64,000 nucleotides of DNA, taken from the NCBI RefSeq assembly GCF_001905655.1, contig NZ_JMHT01000042.1, positions 1 to 64,000 of the forward strand. The letters run 5' to 3'. Of this stretch, positions 8,073 to 17,490 are shown piece by piece; the first letter of the stretch is position 1; each line of letters begins with the position of its first letter. Origin of the DNA: Mycobacterium sp. ST-F2 (GTDB lineage: Bacteria > Actinomycetota > Actinomycetes > Mycobacteriales > Mycobacteriaceae). Both the position numbers and the translations under genes were made by a program. The notes below the pieces were generated by a model. It worked only from the letters and a program-made list of their open reading frames with translations, made no database searches and was not told the origin of the DNA.

Positions 8073-9257
8073 ATGAAGATGGCAGCGCTGCTCACCCGAA
8101 ATGCCGGACCCAAGCCGGGCGTGACTGGAACCGCCCGCGTTGACCGTGACATCGACCGACTGCTGCGACGCGTCGGTCCGGGGGACATCGTCATCCTCGA
8201 TGCACTCGACCTCGACCGCATCACCGCCGACGCGCTGGTGGAGGCCGAGGTCGCCGCAGTCGTCAACGCATCGTCGTCGATCTCCGGCCGCTACCCGAAC
8301 CTCGGGCCGGAAGTGCTTGTCGCCAACGGGGTTACGTTGATCGACGAGACCGGGCCCGAGGTCTTCAAGAAGGTCAAGGACGGCGCCAAGGTGCGGCTGC
8401 ACAACGGCGGCATCTATAACGGAGACCGCCGCCTGGTCCTCGGCAACGAGCGCAACGACGAGCAGATCCACGAGATGATGCACGAGGCAAAGAGCGGCCT
8501 CGTCGCGCACCTGGAGGCCTTCGCCGGCAACACCATCGAGTTCATCCGCAGTGAGAGCCCGCTGCTGATCGACGGTATGGGCATCCCCGACATCGACGTC
8601 GACGTGAACCGCCGGCACGTCGTGGTGGTGACCGACGACCCGAGCGCCGAGGGCGATCTGAAGGCCATCAAGCCGTTCATCAAGGAGTACCAGCCGGTGC
8701 TCGTCGGTGTCGGCGCCGGCGCGGACACGCTGCGCAAGGCGGGCTACCGGCCCGCGCTGATTGTCGGCGATCCCGAGGACATGAGCGCCGACGTGCTGCG
8801 GTCGGGCGCCCAGGTCGTGCTGCCGGCCGACGCCGACGGCCACGCCAAAGGCCTTGAGCGCATTCAGGATCTGGGTGTCGGTGCGATGACCTTCCCGGCT
8901 GCCGGCTCGGCCGCCGATCTGGCGCTGCTCCTCGTCGACCATCACGGTGCCGCGCTGATCGTCACCGCCGGCCACCGCGCCAACATCGAAGAGTTCTTCG
9001 ACCGCACGCGGCAGTCGAGCACCCCGTCGACGTTCCTCACCCGCTTGAAGGTGGGGGAGAAGCTCGTGGACGCGAAAGCCGTTGCGACGCTGTACCGCAG
9101 CCGGGTTTCCGGCGGCGCCATCGCGCTGCTGGTGCTGGCGATGCTGGTCGCCGTCATCGTCGCGCTGTACGTCGCGCGCGCCGACGCCACCGTGCTGCAC
9201 CTGGTGACCGACTACTGGAACCGCTTCCTGCTGTGGGCCCAGGGTCTGGTGAGCTAG
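8073..9257 (+). CDS. steA: SteA-like cell-envelope/division protein (Rv1697 type)
   Basis: A 394-residue protein with a thiamin-pyrophosphokinase-like catalytic fold (VVVTDDPSAEGDLKAIKPFI; LIVGDPEDMSADVL) and a single C-terminal membrane helix near residues 350-372, followed by an aromatic tail. In Corynebacterium the SteA-SteB pair acts in cell separation through peptidoglycan hydrolase control. The mycobacterial homologue is often annotated as a pyrophosphokinase-like protein. ATG 8073 gives the conserved MK-MAALLTRN start. The partner gene follows after 9 nt. Confidence 0.85.
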   Translation: MKMAALLTRNAGPKPGVTGTARVDRDIDRLLRRVGPGDIVILDALDLDRITADALVEAEVAAVVNASSSISGRYPNLGPEVLVANGVTLIDETGPEVFKKVKDGAKVRLHNGGIYNGDRRLVLGNERNDEQIHEMMHEAKSGLVAHLEAFAGNTIEFIRSESPLLIDGMGIPDIDVDVNRRHVVVVTDDPSAEGDLKAIKPFIKEYQPVLVGVGAGADTLRKAGYRPALIVGDPEDMSADVLRSGAQVVLPADADGHAKGLERIQDLGVGAMTFPAAGSAADLALLLVDHHGAALIVTAGHRANIEEFFDRTRQSSTPSTFLTRLKVGEKLVDAKAVATLYRSRVSGGAIALLVLAMLVAVIVALYVARADATVLHLVTDYWNRFLLWAQGLVS

Positions 9258-9266
9258 CTCCGGACG

Positions 9267-10208
9267 ATGATCTCCCTACGCTCGCATGCGATCTCACTGG
9301 CCGCGGTGTTCCTGGCGCTGGCCATCGGGGTGATGCTCGGTTCCGGTCTGTTGTCCAACACGCTGCTGTCGGGGCTGCGTGACGACAAACACGAGTTGCA
9401 GAACCAGATCAACGGTCTCACCGACGAGAAGAACGCGCTGAACCAGAAGCTCAGTGCGGCAGGCGAGTTCGATGCCCAGATGTCGCCGCGTATGGTGCGC
9501 GACGCGCTGGCGGGCAAATCGGTCGTGGTGTTCCGCACCCCGGACGCCGCCACCGACGACGTCGACGCGGCCGCGAAACTGATTGCGGCCGCAGGGGGTT
9601 CGGTGACCGGGACCATCGCGCTCACGCAGCAGTTCGTGGACGCCAACGCCTCGGAGAAGCTGCTGTCGGTGGTGAACTCGCCGATCGTGCCGGCCGGGCG
9701 CCAGCTCAGCACCCGGACCGTCGACCAGGGCTCGCAGGCCGGTGATCTGCTGGGCATCACGCTGCTGCGGGACCGTAACCCCGCGGTCCTGCCCGTCGAC
9801 GACATGCAACGCGACACCGTGCTCGCGACGCTGCGTGACACCGGGTTCATCACATATGGCTCTCAGCGCATCGGGGTCGCCGACAGCGCGCTGATCGTCA
9901 CCGGCGGCGCCCTGGGTGACGACGCCGGCAACCGCGGGGCCACGGTGGCCCGCCTGGCCTCGGGTCTGGCGCCGCATGGCGCGGGCACGGTGGTGGCGGG
10001 CCGGGATGGCTGCTCGTCGGGCACGGCGGCCGTCGCCGTCGTGCGCTCCGATGCCGGGCTGTCCGGCGCGGTGGGCACCGTCGACGACATCAACAGCCAG
10101 GCCGGCCGGATCACCGCCGTCCTCGCCCTGCAGCAACTCATCGCCGGCGGCCATCCGGCGCAGCTCGGGATCGGTCGCGGCGCCAGCTCGGTGACGGTCC
10201 TGCAGTAA
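9267..10208 (+). CDS. mctB: MctB/SteB-like copper-transport or division protein (Rv1698 type)
   Basis: A 313-residue protein. A hydrophobic helix at about residues 9-28 is followed by a coiled coil (DDKHELQNQINGLTDEKNAL) and a periplasmic domain with one DGC segment near residue 249. M. tuberculosis Rv1698 (MctB) is described as an outer-membrane protein limiting intracellular copper. The corynebacterial homologue SteB is the partner of SteA in envelope biogenesis. Co-location with steA supports the second role; the two are not exclusive. Confidence 0.85.
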   Translation: MISLRSHAISLAAVFLALAIGVMLGSGLLSNTLLSGLRDDKHELQNQINGLTDEKNALNQKLSAAGEFDAQMSPRMVRDALAGKSVVVFRTPDAATDDVDAAAKLIAAAGGSVTGTIALTQQFVDANASEKLLSVVNSPIVPAGRQLSTRTVDQGSQAGDLLGITLLRDRNPAVLPVDDMQRDTVLATLRDTGFITYGSQRIGVADSALIVTGGALGDDAGNRGATVARLASGLAPHGAGTVVAGRDGCSSGTAAVAVVRSDAGLSGAVGTVDDINSQAGRITAVLALQQLIAGGHPAQLGIGRGASSVTVLQ

Positions 10209-10274
10209 TCCGAACCGCGGCGAGCCGTGGTGACCGTCACCGGCGCGTCAGTCCCGGCTCGGGCCGGTCGGTGA

Positions 10275-10280
10275 TAGGGT
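10275..10280 (+). promoter_or_regulatory. Possible -10 box of the pyrG promoter
   Basis: TAGGGT matches the mycobacterial TANNNT -10 pattern in the 142-nt gap before pyrG. It would give a leader of about 65 nt. No convincing -35 is visible. Confidence 0.35.
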
Positions 10281-10350
10281 GAAATTCCGTGGGTCGGCAG
10301 GCCCCAGGTAGCTCAACCGCTACGTTGCCCCATCACCACGGAGGTCCTTC

Positions 10351-12117
10351 TTGGCATCGCTACGCAGGCACCCACAGGCCGCGACGAAGCACATTTTTGT
10401 CAGCGGCGGGGTCGCTTCCTCGCTCGGTAAAGGTCTGACCGCCAGCAGTCTCGGCCAATTGCTCACCGCGCGTGGTCTGCACGTGACGATGCAGAAGCTG
10501 GACCCGTACCTCAACGTGGATCCGGGCACCATGAACCCGTTCCAGCACGGCGAGGTCTTCGTCACCGAGGACGGCGCCGAGACCGACCTCGACATCGGCC
10601 ATTACGAGCGCTTCCTGGACCGCAACCTGTCGCGGTCGGCCAACGTCACCACCGGCCAGGTGTACTCCGAGGTCATCGCCAAGGAGCGTCGCGGCGACTA
10701 CCTCGGCGACACCGTCCAGGTGATCCCGCACATCACCGACGAGATCAAGAGCCGCATCCTCGAGATGGCGCTGCCCGACGCCAAGGGCAAGCGCCCCGAC
10801 GTGGTCATCACCGAAATCGGCGGCACCGTAGGCGATATCGAGTCGCAGCCGTTCCTGGAGGCGGCCCGCCAGGTTCGCCACGACGTCGGCCGCGAGAACG
10901 TCTTCTTCCTGCACGTGTCACTGGTGCCCTACCTGGCGCCGTCGGGCGAGCTGAAGACCAAGCCCACGCAGCACTCGGTGGCCGCACTGCGCAGCATCGG
11001 TATCACGCCGGACGCGCTGATCCTGCGCTGCGACCGCGATGTGCCGGAGCCGCTGAAGAACAAGATCGCGCTGATGTGCGACGTTGACATCGACGGCGTC
11101 ATCTCGACGCCCGACGCCCCGTCGATCTACGACATCCCCAAGGTGCTGCACCGCGAGGAGCTCGACGCCTACGTGGTGCGCCGGCTCAACCTGCCGTTCC
11201 GCGACGTGGACTGGTCGGAGTGGGACGACCTGCTGCGCCGGGTGCACGAGCCCAAGGAGACGGTGCGTATCGCCTTGGTGGGCAAGTACATCGACCTGTC
11301 CGACGCCTACCTGTCGGTGGCCGAGGCGCTGCGAGCCGGCGGGTTCGCCCACCACTCCAAGGTCGAGATCCGCTGGGTCGCCTCGGATGACTGCGAGACC
11401 GACCAGGGTGCGGCCGCCGCGCTCGGCGATGTGCACGGCGTGCTGATCCCGGGTGGCTTCGGCATCCGCGGTATCGAGGGCAAGCTCGGCGCCATCAGCT
11501 ACGCCCGACGTCAGCGGCTGCCGCTGCTGGGCCTGTGCCTCGGGTTGCAGTGCATCGTCATCGAGGCCGCCCGGTCCGTCGGCATCAGCGGCGCCAACTC
11601 GGCGGAGTTCGACGAGCACACGCCTGACCCGGTGATCGCCACCATGGCCGACCAGCTCGACGCCGTGGCCGGCGAGGCCGACCTCGGCGGCACCATGCGC
11701 CTCGGCGCGTATCCGGCGGTGCTGCAGGCGGATTCGATCGTGGCCAAGGCCTACGACGCGACCGAGGTCTCGGAACGCCACCGGCACCGCTACGAAGTGA
11801 ACAACGCCTACCGCGACCGCATCTCGGAGAGCGGGCTGAAGTTCTCCGGCACCTCACCGGACGGTCAGCTGGTCGAGTTCGTCGAGTACGACGCCGATCT
11901 GCACCCGTTCCTGGTCGGCACGCAGGCGCACCCGGAGCTCAAGAGCCGCCCGACGCGTCCGCACCCGCTGTTCGCGTCGTTCATCGGGGCGGCGCTGGAC
12001 TACAAGGCTGCCGAACGCCTGCCGCTCGAGGAGATCGACTCCGAGGTGCACGGCGCCGGATCGCATGCGGAGGGTTCGGACGAGGATGCCGAGCAGCTGC
12101 AAGAATCCCGTGGCTGA
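10351..12117 (+). CDS. pyrG: CTP synthase
   Basis: A 588-residue glutamine-hydrolysing CTP synthase (UTP to CTP). The N-terminal amidoligase domain begins with the SGGVASSLGKG P-loop. The C-terminal class I glutamine amidotransferase has the nucleophile elbow LGLCLGLQC with Cys396 and the HPELKSRP His/Glu pair. The start is a rare TTG at 10351, chosen because GGAGG sits 6 nt upstream at 10340-10344 and no ATG/GTG is well placed. The C-terminal tail after residue 560 is acidic and variable, as in other mycobacteria. Confidence 0.96.
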   Translation: MASLRRHPQAATKHIFVSGGVASSLGKGLTASSLGQLLTARGLHVTMQKLDPYLNVDPGTMNPFQHGEVFVTEDGAETDLDIGHYERFLDRNLSRSANVTTGQVYSEVIAKERRGDYLGDTVQVIPHITDEIKSRILEMALPDAKGKRPDVVITEIGGTVGDIESQPFLEAARQVRHDVGRENVFFLHVSLVPYLAPSGELKTKPTQHSVAALRSIGITPDALILRCDRDVPEPLKNKIALMCDVDIDGVISTPDAPSIYDIPKVLHREELDAYVVRRLNLPFRDVDWSEWDDLLRRVHEPKETVRIALVGKYIDLSDAYLSVAEALRAGGFAHHSKVEIRWVASDDCETDQGAAAALGDVHGVLIPGGFGIRGIEGKLGAISYARRQRLPLLGLCLGLQCIVIEAARSVGISGANSAEFDEHTPDPVIATMADQLDAVAGEADLGGTMRLGAYPAVLQADSIVAKAYDATEVSERHRHRYEVNNAYRDRISESGLKFSGTSPDGQLVEFVEYDADLHPFLVGTQAHPELKSRPTRPHPLFASFIGAALDYKAAERLPLEEIDSEVHGAGSHAEGSDEDAEQLQESRG

Positions 12118-12724
12118 TCACGATTTCGCCACGCTGTCGAGCGAAACCGTCTATGTAGGAAAGATTTTCGCGTTGCGGGCCGACGAGGTCGCGATGCCCG
12201 GTGGTGGCTCGGCGCGCCGTGAGGTGGTCGAGCACTACGGGGCGGTCGCGGTCGTCGCGCTCGATGAAGACGGCAACCTGGTACTGGTGTACCAATACCG
12301 GCACCCGATCGGGCGGCGGCTGTGGGAGCTGCCCGCCGGGCTGCTGGACATGGGCGACGAGCCCGCGCACGTCACCGCGGCGCGGGAACTCGAAGAGGAA
12401 GCCGGCCTGGCCGCCGCACACTGGCAGACCCTGATCGACGTCGACTCGACGCCCGGATTCAGCGACGAGAGCGTGCGGATCTTCCTGGCCACCGGGCTGA
12501 CCGAGATCGGGCGGCCGCATGCGCACGACGAAGAAGCCGACCTGGTGGTCAAGCGGGTGCCGCTGGCCGATGCCGTGCAGATGGTGTTCACCGGTGAGAT
12601 CGTCAATGCCCTTGCGGTGGCCGGGATTCTGGCCGCCGCGCACCGGCCGGCCGACTTGCGGCCGGCCGATGCGCCCTGGATCGACCGCCCGAATGCCTTC
12701 CGTACCCGGCGGGAACAGTGCTGA
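12110..12724 (+). CDS. Nudix hydrolase, ADP-ribose pyrophosphatase (Rv1700 type)
   Basis: A 204-residue Nudix enzyme cleaving ADP-ribose to AMP and ribose 5-phosphate. The Nudix box runs AGLLDMGDEPAHVTAARELE and continues EEAGL, near residues 78-101. GTG 12110 overlaps the end of pyrG by 8 nt and yields VADHDFATLSSET, matching the family start. Its stop codon shares a base with the xerD start (TGATG), so pyrG, this gene and xerD form one operon. Confidence 0.92.
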   Translation: MADHDFATLSSETVYVGKIFALRADEVAMPGGGSARREVVEHYGAVAVVALDEDGNLVLVYQYRHPIGRRLWELPAGLLDMGDEPAHVTAARELEEEAGLAAAHWQTLIDVDSTPGFSDESVRIFLATGLTEIGRPHAHDEEADLVVKRVPLADAVQMVFTGEIVNALAVAGILAAAHRPADLRPADAPWIDRPNAFRTRREQC

Positions 12725-13683
12725 TGACGCCGGCGCCGGCGGGGGTCCGGTCACGGCTGGAGGTGCAGGTCCAGGGCTACCTGAACCACCTCAGCATCGA
12801 GCGGGGCGTCGCGGCCAACACGCTGAGTTCCTACCGGCGTGACCTTCGGCGGTACACCGCGCATCTGGCCGGCCGCGGTATCGACGACCTCGGCGCCGTG
12901 ACCGAGACCGACGTCAGCGAGTTCCTCGTCGCGCTGCGTCAGGGTGATCCGGACAACGGCGTCGCCGCGCTGTCCTCGGTCTCGGCCGCGCGGGCCGTCA
13001 TCGCGGTGCGCGGGCTGCACAAGTTTGCCGCCGCCGAAGGGCTCGCCGACATCGACGTCGCGCGTGGCGTGAAGCCGCCGACGCCGGGCCGGCGGCTGCC
13101 CAAGAGCCTCAGCTACGACGACGTCATCGCGCTGCTCGACGGCGCGGGCGGCGACAGCGACGCCGACAATCCACTGACATTGCGCAACCGGGCGCTGCTG
13201 GAGTTGTTGTATTCGACCGGGGCGCGCATCTCGGAGGCGGTCGGCCTCGATCGCGACGACGTCGACACCGAGTCCCGGTCGGTCATGTTGCGCGGCAAGG
13301 GCGGCAAGCAGCGGCTGGTGCCCATCGGCCGGCCCGCCGTCACGGCATTGGATGCCTATCTGGTGCGGGGCCGGCCCGAGCTGGCGCGCCGCGGCAAGGG
13401 CACGCCCGCCATCTTCCTCAACGCGCGCGGTGGCCGGTTGTCGCGGCAGAGCGCGTGGCAGGTGCTGCAGGATTCCGCCGAGCGGGCCGGCATCACGGCC
13501 GCGGTCTCGCCGCACACGTTGCGCCACTCGTTCGCCACGCACCTGCTCGAAGGCGGCGCGGACGTGCGCGTCGTGCAGGAACTGCTCGGCCACGCATCGG
13601 TCACCACCACGCAGATCTACACGCTGGTGACGGTCAGCGCGCTGCGCGAAGTGTGGGCCGGGGCGCATCCGCGCGCCAGGTGA
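12724..13683 (+). CDS. xerD: Tyrosine recombinase XerD
   Basis: A 319-residue recombinase that with XerC resolves chromosome dimers at dif. The N-terminal SAM-like DNA-binding domain (IERGVAANTLSSYRRDLRRY) precedes the catalytic domain with TGARISE (Arg I), HTLRHSFATHL (HxxR), LLGHAS and the nucleophile QIYT. All catalytic residues are present, unlike in the integrase of the mobile element further on. ATG 12724 overlaps the Nudix stop. Confidence 0.95.
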   Translation: MTPAPAGVRSRLEVQVQGYLNHLSIERGVAANTLSSYRRDLRRYTAHLAGRGIDDLGAVTETDVSEFLVALRQGDPDNGVAALSSVSAARAVIAVRGLHKFAAAEGLADIDVARGVKPPTPGRRLPKSLSYDDVIALLDGAGGDSDADNPLTLRNRALLELLYSTGARISEAVGLDRDDVDTESRSVMLRGKGGKQRLVPIGRPAVTALDAYLVRGRPELARRGKGTPAIFLNARGGRLSRQSAWQVLQDSAERAGITAAVSPHTLRHSFATHLLEGGADVRVVQELLGHASVTTTQIYTLVTVSALREVWAGAHPRAR

Positions 13684-13703
13684 GGATGACGATGGGCCGG
13701 GGC

Positions 13704-13709
13704 TAGCAT
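13704..13709 (+). promoter_or_regulatory. -10 box for a leaderless transcript
   Basis: TAGCAT lies 6 nt before ATG 13716, the spacing that places transcription start on the start codon itself. No ribosome binding site is visible for the downstream gene. Confidence 0.5.
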
Positions 13710-13715
13710 CCGGTC

Positions 13716-14078
13716 ATGGCGTTCTACGACATCATCGAGACGACCGGCAAGGTGATCGACGCCGTCGGTGTCGCGGTGATCGTGGGCGGTGCGGTGCTCG
13801 CGCTGGCCGCGACGGTCGGCCGGATCCGCGGCGAGGGCGGTGCCTATGACGCGTTCCGGCGGCAGCTGGGCCGCTCGATCCTGCTGGGCCTCGAATTTCT
13901 CGTGGCCGCCGACATCATCCGCACGGTGGCCGTCACGCCGACTGCACAGAGCGTCGCAGTGCTGGCCGGCATCGTCGCGATCCGGACCTTCCTGAGTTTC
14001 TCGCTGCAGGTCGAGATGACCGGCTCGTGGCCGTGGCAACGCCCGCTCAAGCCGGCGGACGACGCTCAGCCCAAGTAG
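13716..14078 (+). CDS. DUF1622 membrane protein
   Basis: A 120-residue integral membrane protein with three predicted helices (about residues 16-36, 55-72 and 76-92) and the DUF1622 pattern FRRQLGRSILLGLEFLVAAD followed by IRTFLSFSLQVE. Function is unknown. Probably translated from a leaderless mRNA. Its 3' end overlaps the convergent methyltransferase gene by 13 nt. Confidence 0.85.
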   Translation: MAFYDIIETTGKVIDAVGVAVIVGGAVLALAATVGRIRGEGGAYDAFRRQLGRSILLGLEFLVAADIIRTVAVTPTAQSVAVLAGIVAIRTFLSFSLQVEMTGSWPWQRPLKPADDAQPK

Positions 14079-14800
14079 TCGGACTCGAGCACCAGATCAG
14101 GCAGCGTCTTCTGGTATTCGACGTGGGTGGGGTGCTCGCGGGTGTGCCAGAGCTTGCCCTCCTGGTCCCGCATGTACACGCGGTACGCCGGAGCGCCGGG
14201 CACCTTCACGTTGTCCGCCACGACGACCGCACCGCGGCGCAGCCAGCCGCGCGCCAGGATCGACTCCAGATCCTTGAGGTAGGCGGCCTTGTCGTGGTCG
14301 ATGAACACGAAATCGAGGTTGCCCGGCCCGAATCCGTAGCCGGCGAGGCGGTCCAGCGTGGTACCGCCATCGCCGATGGTGCCGACCACGCAGGTGATCC
14401 GGTCCGCGACACCGGCGTGGGTCCAGATGCGGCGCGCGATCTCCGCGTTGTCGGCCGACAGTTCGACGGTGAAGACGTGTGCGTCCGGCACGGTGCGGGC
14501 CATCAACAGGGCGCTGTAGCCGCAATAGGTGCCCAGCTCGAGGATGCGCGACGGGTTGGCCCGGATGAGCGCGGACTCGAGGAGTTGACCTTTTTCGTCG
14601 CCGACGTTGACCAACATCGACTGTTCGCGGGCGAACGTGTCGATGGTCGCGAGGACATGATCGATGTCGCCGCGGCGGGCGTTGGCTTCCACGTAGGCCG
14701 CGGCGGCGGCCTCGCGGCCGTCGCCCCACTGTCCGGTCTGGACGAACTTTCTCATCCCCAGCGCCATCCGGACCAGTGACCACCGCTGCTTCCAGCTCAT
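14066..14800 (-). CDS. Class I SAM-dependent O-methyltransferase (Rv1703c type)
   Basis: A 244-residue catechol-O-methyltransferase-like enzyme. SAM motif I is ILELGTYCGYSALLMA, FTVELSADNAE gives the acidic ribose ligand, and DFVFIDHDKAAYL supplies the metal-binding Asp and Lys of the COMT family. ATG 14800 is preferred over GTG 14809 because TAATGT on this strand (14813-14808) lies 7 nt upstream, pointing to a leaderless mRNA. The natural substrate is unknown. M. tuberculosis has a similar gene (Rv1703c) in the same neighbourhood. Confidence 0.88.
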   Translation of the reverse strand: MSWKQRWSLVRMALGMRKFVQTGQWGDGREAAAAAYVEANARRGDIDHVLATIDTFAREQSMLVNVGDEKGQLLESALIRANPSRILELGTYCGYSALLMARTVPDAHVFTVELSADNAEIARRIWTHAGVADRITCVVGTIGDGGTTLDRLAGYGFGPGNLDFVFIDHDKAAYLKDLESILARGWLRRGAVVVADNVKVPGAPAYRVYMRDQEGKLWHTREHPTHVEYQKTLPDLVLESDYLG

Positions 14801-14851
14801 GGCAGTCACATTAGGACAGCGGGTCTGCCGTCGTCAGCGGCGTGGCACCGT

Positions 14852-14857
14852 TAAACT
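14852..14857 (+). promoter_or_regulatory. Putative -10 box of the parA-scpAB operon
   Basis: TAAACT fits TANNNT and lies 45 nt before the parA-like ATG, giving a leader of about 38 nt. This is the only gap in the long run of overlapping genes that follows, so it is the natural promoter of the block to der. Confidence 0.45.
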
Positions 14858-14902
14858 TGCCCGGATGTTCGCTATGGGAGTCACGCCGCTGATCGGCGAC
14901 GC

Positions 14903-15841
14903 ATGACCGAAGTCCCAACAGGCGTGGGGGACCTGAGCCCGGTGGAGCCGGTTTCGATGCCGCTTGATGTCGATGGCGCGTCCGCGACCGCAGATCCGGA
15001 ACCCGCGATCGGCCTGACCGGACGTCCCGCGCGACACATCCCCGAGCCCAAACCCAAGAGCGTGCACGGCCCGGCCAAGGTCATCGCGATGTGTAACCAG
15101 AAGGGCGGCGTCGGCAAGACCACGTCGACCATCAATCTGGGCGCCAGCCTGGCCGAATACGGCCGCCGCGTGCTGCTGGTCGACCTCGATCCGCAGGGCG
15201 CGCTGTCCGCCGGGCTCGGCGTCCCGCACTACGAGCTCGAGCACACCGTGCACAACCTGCTTGTCGAGCCGCGGGTGTCGATCGACGATGTGCTGATCAA
15301 CACCCGGGTCAAGGGCCTGGACCTGGTCCCCAGCAACATCGACCTGTCGGCCGCCGAGATTCAGCTGGTCAACGAGGTCGGCCGCGAGCAGACGCTGTCG
15401 CGCGCGCTGTACCCAGTGCTGGACCGCTACGACTACGTGCTGATCGACTGCCAGCCGTCGCTCGGACTGCTCACGGTGAACGGCCTGGCGTGCGCCGACG
15501 GCGTGATCATCCCGACCGAGTGTGAGTTCTTCTCGCTGCGCGGCCTCGCGTTGCTGACCGACACCGTCGACAAGGTCCGCGACCGGCTGAACCCCAAGCT
15601 CGACATCAGCGGCATCCTGATCACCCGGTACGACAACCGCACCGTCAACGCGCGTGAGGTCATGGCCCGGGTGGTGGAGCGCTTCGGCGATCTGGTGTTC
15701 GACACCGTCATCAGCCGCACCGTGCGCTTCCCGGAGACCAGCGTCGCCGGTGAACCGATCACCACCTGGGCCCCGAAATCCGGTGGCGCCCAGGCGTACC
15801 GGGCGTTGGCGTGCGAGGTCATCGACCGGTTCGGCGCGTGA
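14903..15841 (+). CDS. ParA/Soj-family ATPase (Rv1708 type)
   Basis: A 312-residue partition-type ATPase. A Pro/Ala-rich N-terminal tail of about 55 residues precedes the deviant Walker A NQKGGVGKTT (Lys67 and Lys72). DLDPQGALSAGLG and YDYVLIDCQPSLGLL are the Walker A' and B regions. There is no parB beside it; instead scpA and scpB follow, suggesting a role linked to condensin. The genuine chromosomal parAB is elsewhere in mycobacteria. It overlaps scpA through GTGA. Confidence 0.92.
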   Translation: MTEVPTGVGDLSPVEPVSMPLDVDGASATADPEPAIGLTGRPARHIPEPKPKSVHGPAKVIAMCNQKGGVGKTTSTINLGASLAEYGRRVLLVDLDPQGALSAGLGVPHYELEHTVHNLLVEPRVSIDDVLINTRVKGLDLVPSNIDLSAAEIQLVNEVGREQTLSRALYPVLDRYDYVLIDCQPSLGLLTVNGLACADGVIIPTECEFFSLRGLALLTDTVDKVRDRLNPKLDISGILITRYDNRTVNAREVMARVVERFGDLVFDTVISRTVRFPETSVAGEPITTWAPKSGGAQAYRALACEVIDRFGA

Positions 15842-16710
15842 TTGCCGAGGCCGACAGCGCAAGCGAGGAGCGATCGGACGCAGTCGCTGGTGGTGAGGTG
15901 GCCGATCAACCCGACGAGAAGAAGGCCGGGTTCCAGGTCCGCCTCAACAACTTCGAGGGTCCGTTCGACCTGCTGCTGCAGCTGATCTTCGCGCACCGGC
16001 TGGACGTCACCGAAGTCGCGTTGCACCAGGTCACCGACGAGTTCATCGCCTACACCAAGGAGATCGGCAGCCAGCTCGAACTGGATGAGACGACGGCGTT
16101 CCTCGTTGTCGCCGCCACGCTCCTGGATCTGAAGGCCGCCCGGCTGCTGCCCGCTGCCGAGGTCCACGACGAGGACGACCTGGCGTTGCTCGAAGTGCGC
16201 GACCTGCTGTTCGCGCGGCTGCTGCAATACCGGGCGTTCAAGCACGTCGCGCTGATGTTCGCCGAGCTCGAGGCTGCCGCGATGCGCAGCTACCCGCGGG
16301 CCGTCACCCTCGAGGACCGGTTCACCGAGCTGCTGCCGGAGGTCATGCTCGGCGTCGACGCCGACCGGTTCGCCCAGATCGCGGCGGCGGCGTTCACACC
16401 GCGTCCGGTGCCGTCGCTGCGCGTCGATCACCTGCACGTGCAGGCGGTGTCGGTGCCCGAGCAGGCCATGAAACTGATGGGGCTGCTGGAGAATCGCGGC
16501 GTCGGGGAGTGGGCGTCGTTCACCGATCTGGTCGCCGACTGTGACGGCGGGATGGAGATCGTCGGCCGGTTCCTGGCGCTATTGGAGCTCTACCGCGCCA
16601 AGGCGGTAAACTTCGAGCAGATTGAACCGCTTGGAGTGCTGCAAGTTTCGTGGACCGGTGAGCGGCCGACGAACGAGCATCTGGCAGCGGCGGTGGAAGA
16701 AGACCAATGA
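15838..16710 (+). CDS. scpA: Segregation and condensation protein A
   Basis: A 290-residue kleisin bridging the SMC heads. The ScpA signature is FEGPFDLLLQLI with IFAHRLDVTEVALHQVTDEF near residues 40-70, and the C-terminal winged helix is around residues 215-280. GTG 15838 is chosen because it forms a GTGA overlap with the preceding stop; the first 25 residues are acidic and poorly conserved, so a later start is possible. ATGA overlap with scpB. Confidence 0.93.
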   Translation: MIAEADSASEERSDAVAGGEVADQPDEKKAGFQVRLNNFEGPFDLLLQLIFAHRLDVTEVALHQVTDEFIAYTKEIGSQLELDETTAFLVVAATLLDLKAARLLPAAEVHDEDDLALLEVRDLLFARLLQYRAFKHVALMFAELEAAAMRSYPRAVTLEDRFTELLPEVMLGVDADRFAQIAAAAFTPRPVPSLRVDHLHVQAVSVPEQAMKLMGLLENRGVGEWASFTDLVADCDGGMEIVGRFLALLELYRAKAVNFEQIEPLGVLQVSWTGERPTNEHLAAAVEEDQ

Positions 16711-17489
16711 CAGACAACGACGCGGTGATTGCCGCGGATAGCAGCGTGGGCGAGGACGTAGAGCCCGACGCCGGTGTGACCGACGCGGCCGCTGTCGCCG
16801 AAGGTGACGAACTCGACACCGACGCGGTTGCCGGTGAAGACGAGATCAACACCGAGATCAGCGATGACGAGCTCGGATGCGCACTGGAAGCCCTGCTGCT
16901 GGTCGTCGACACCCCGGCGCCGGTCGACTCTCTGGCGTCCGCGCTGGACGAGACGATCGAGCGGGTCGAAGACAAGCTGCGCCGCATGGCCGCCGAGCTG
17001 GCCGAGCGCGGCAGCGGCATCGACCTGCGCGAGGCCGGCGGCGGCTGGCGGATGTACACCCGCGCCCGGTACGCGCCCTACGTCGAGCGGCTCATTCTCG
17101 ACGGCGCCCGGTCCAAGCTGACCCGGGCCGCGTTGGAGACGCTGGCAGTGGTGGCCTACCGGCAGCCGGTGACGCGCGCACGGGTGAGCGCGGTGCGTGG
17201 CGTGAACGTGGACGCCGTGATGCGGACCCTGGCGGCGCGCGGGCTGATCATCGAAGCCGGCACCGATGCCGACAGTGGCGCAACGACTTTCGCCACGACG
17301 GAATTGTTCCTGGAGCGGCTCGGTTTGACCTCGCTGAGTGAGCTGCCGGAACTCGCCCCGCTGTTGCCTGATGTCGACGTCATCGACGACATCACCGAGA
17401 CGCTCTCTGAGGAGCCGCGTTTCGCCAAACTCGGCGGAACCCCTGCGCCGGCTACGGAGCCGGCCAAATTCGACGTAGATCGGGACTGA
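16707..17489 (+). CDS. scpB: Segregation and condensation protein B
   Basis: A 260-residue winged-helix protein dimerising on ScpA. An acidic tail of about 50 residues precedes LGCALEALLLVVDTPAPVDS. RAALETLAVVAYRQPVTRAR is the classic ScpB core, and TTELFLERLGLTSLSELPEL closes the second winged helix. It is longer than the M. tuberculosis protein (about 231 residues) because of the acidic N-terminus. One nucleotide separates it from the next gene. Confidence 0.94.
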   Translation: MTDNDAVIAADSSVGEDVEPDAGVTDAAAVAEGDELDTDAVAGEDEINTEISDDELGCALEALLLVVDTPAPVDSLASALDETIERVEDKLRRMAAELAERGSGIDLREAGGGWRMYTRARYAPYVERLILDGARSKLTRAALETLAVVAYRQPVTRARVSAVRGVNVDAVMRTLAARGLIIEAGTDADSGATTFATTELFLERLGLTSLSELPELAPLLPDVDVIDDITETLSEEPRFAKLGGTPAPATEPAKFDVDRD

Positions 17490-17490
17490 C

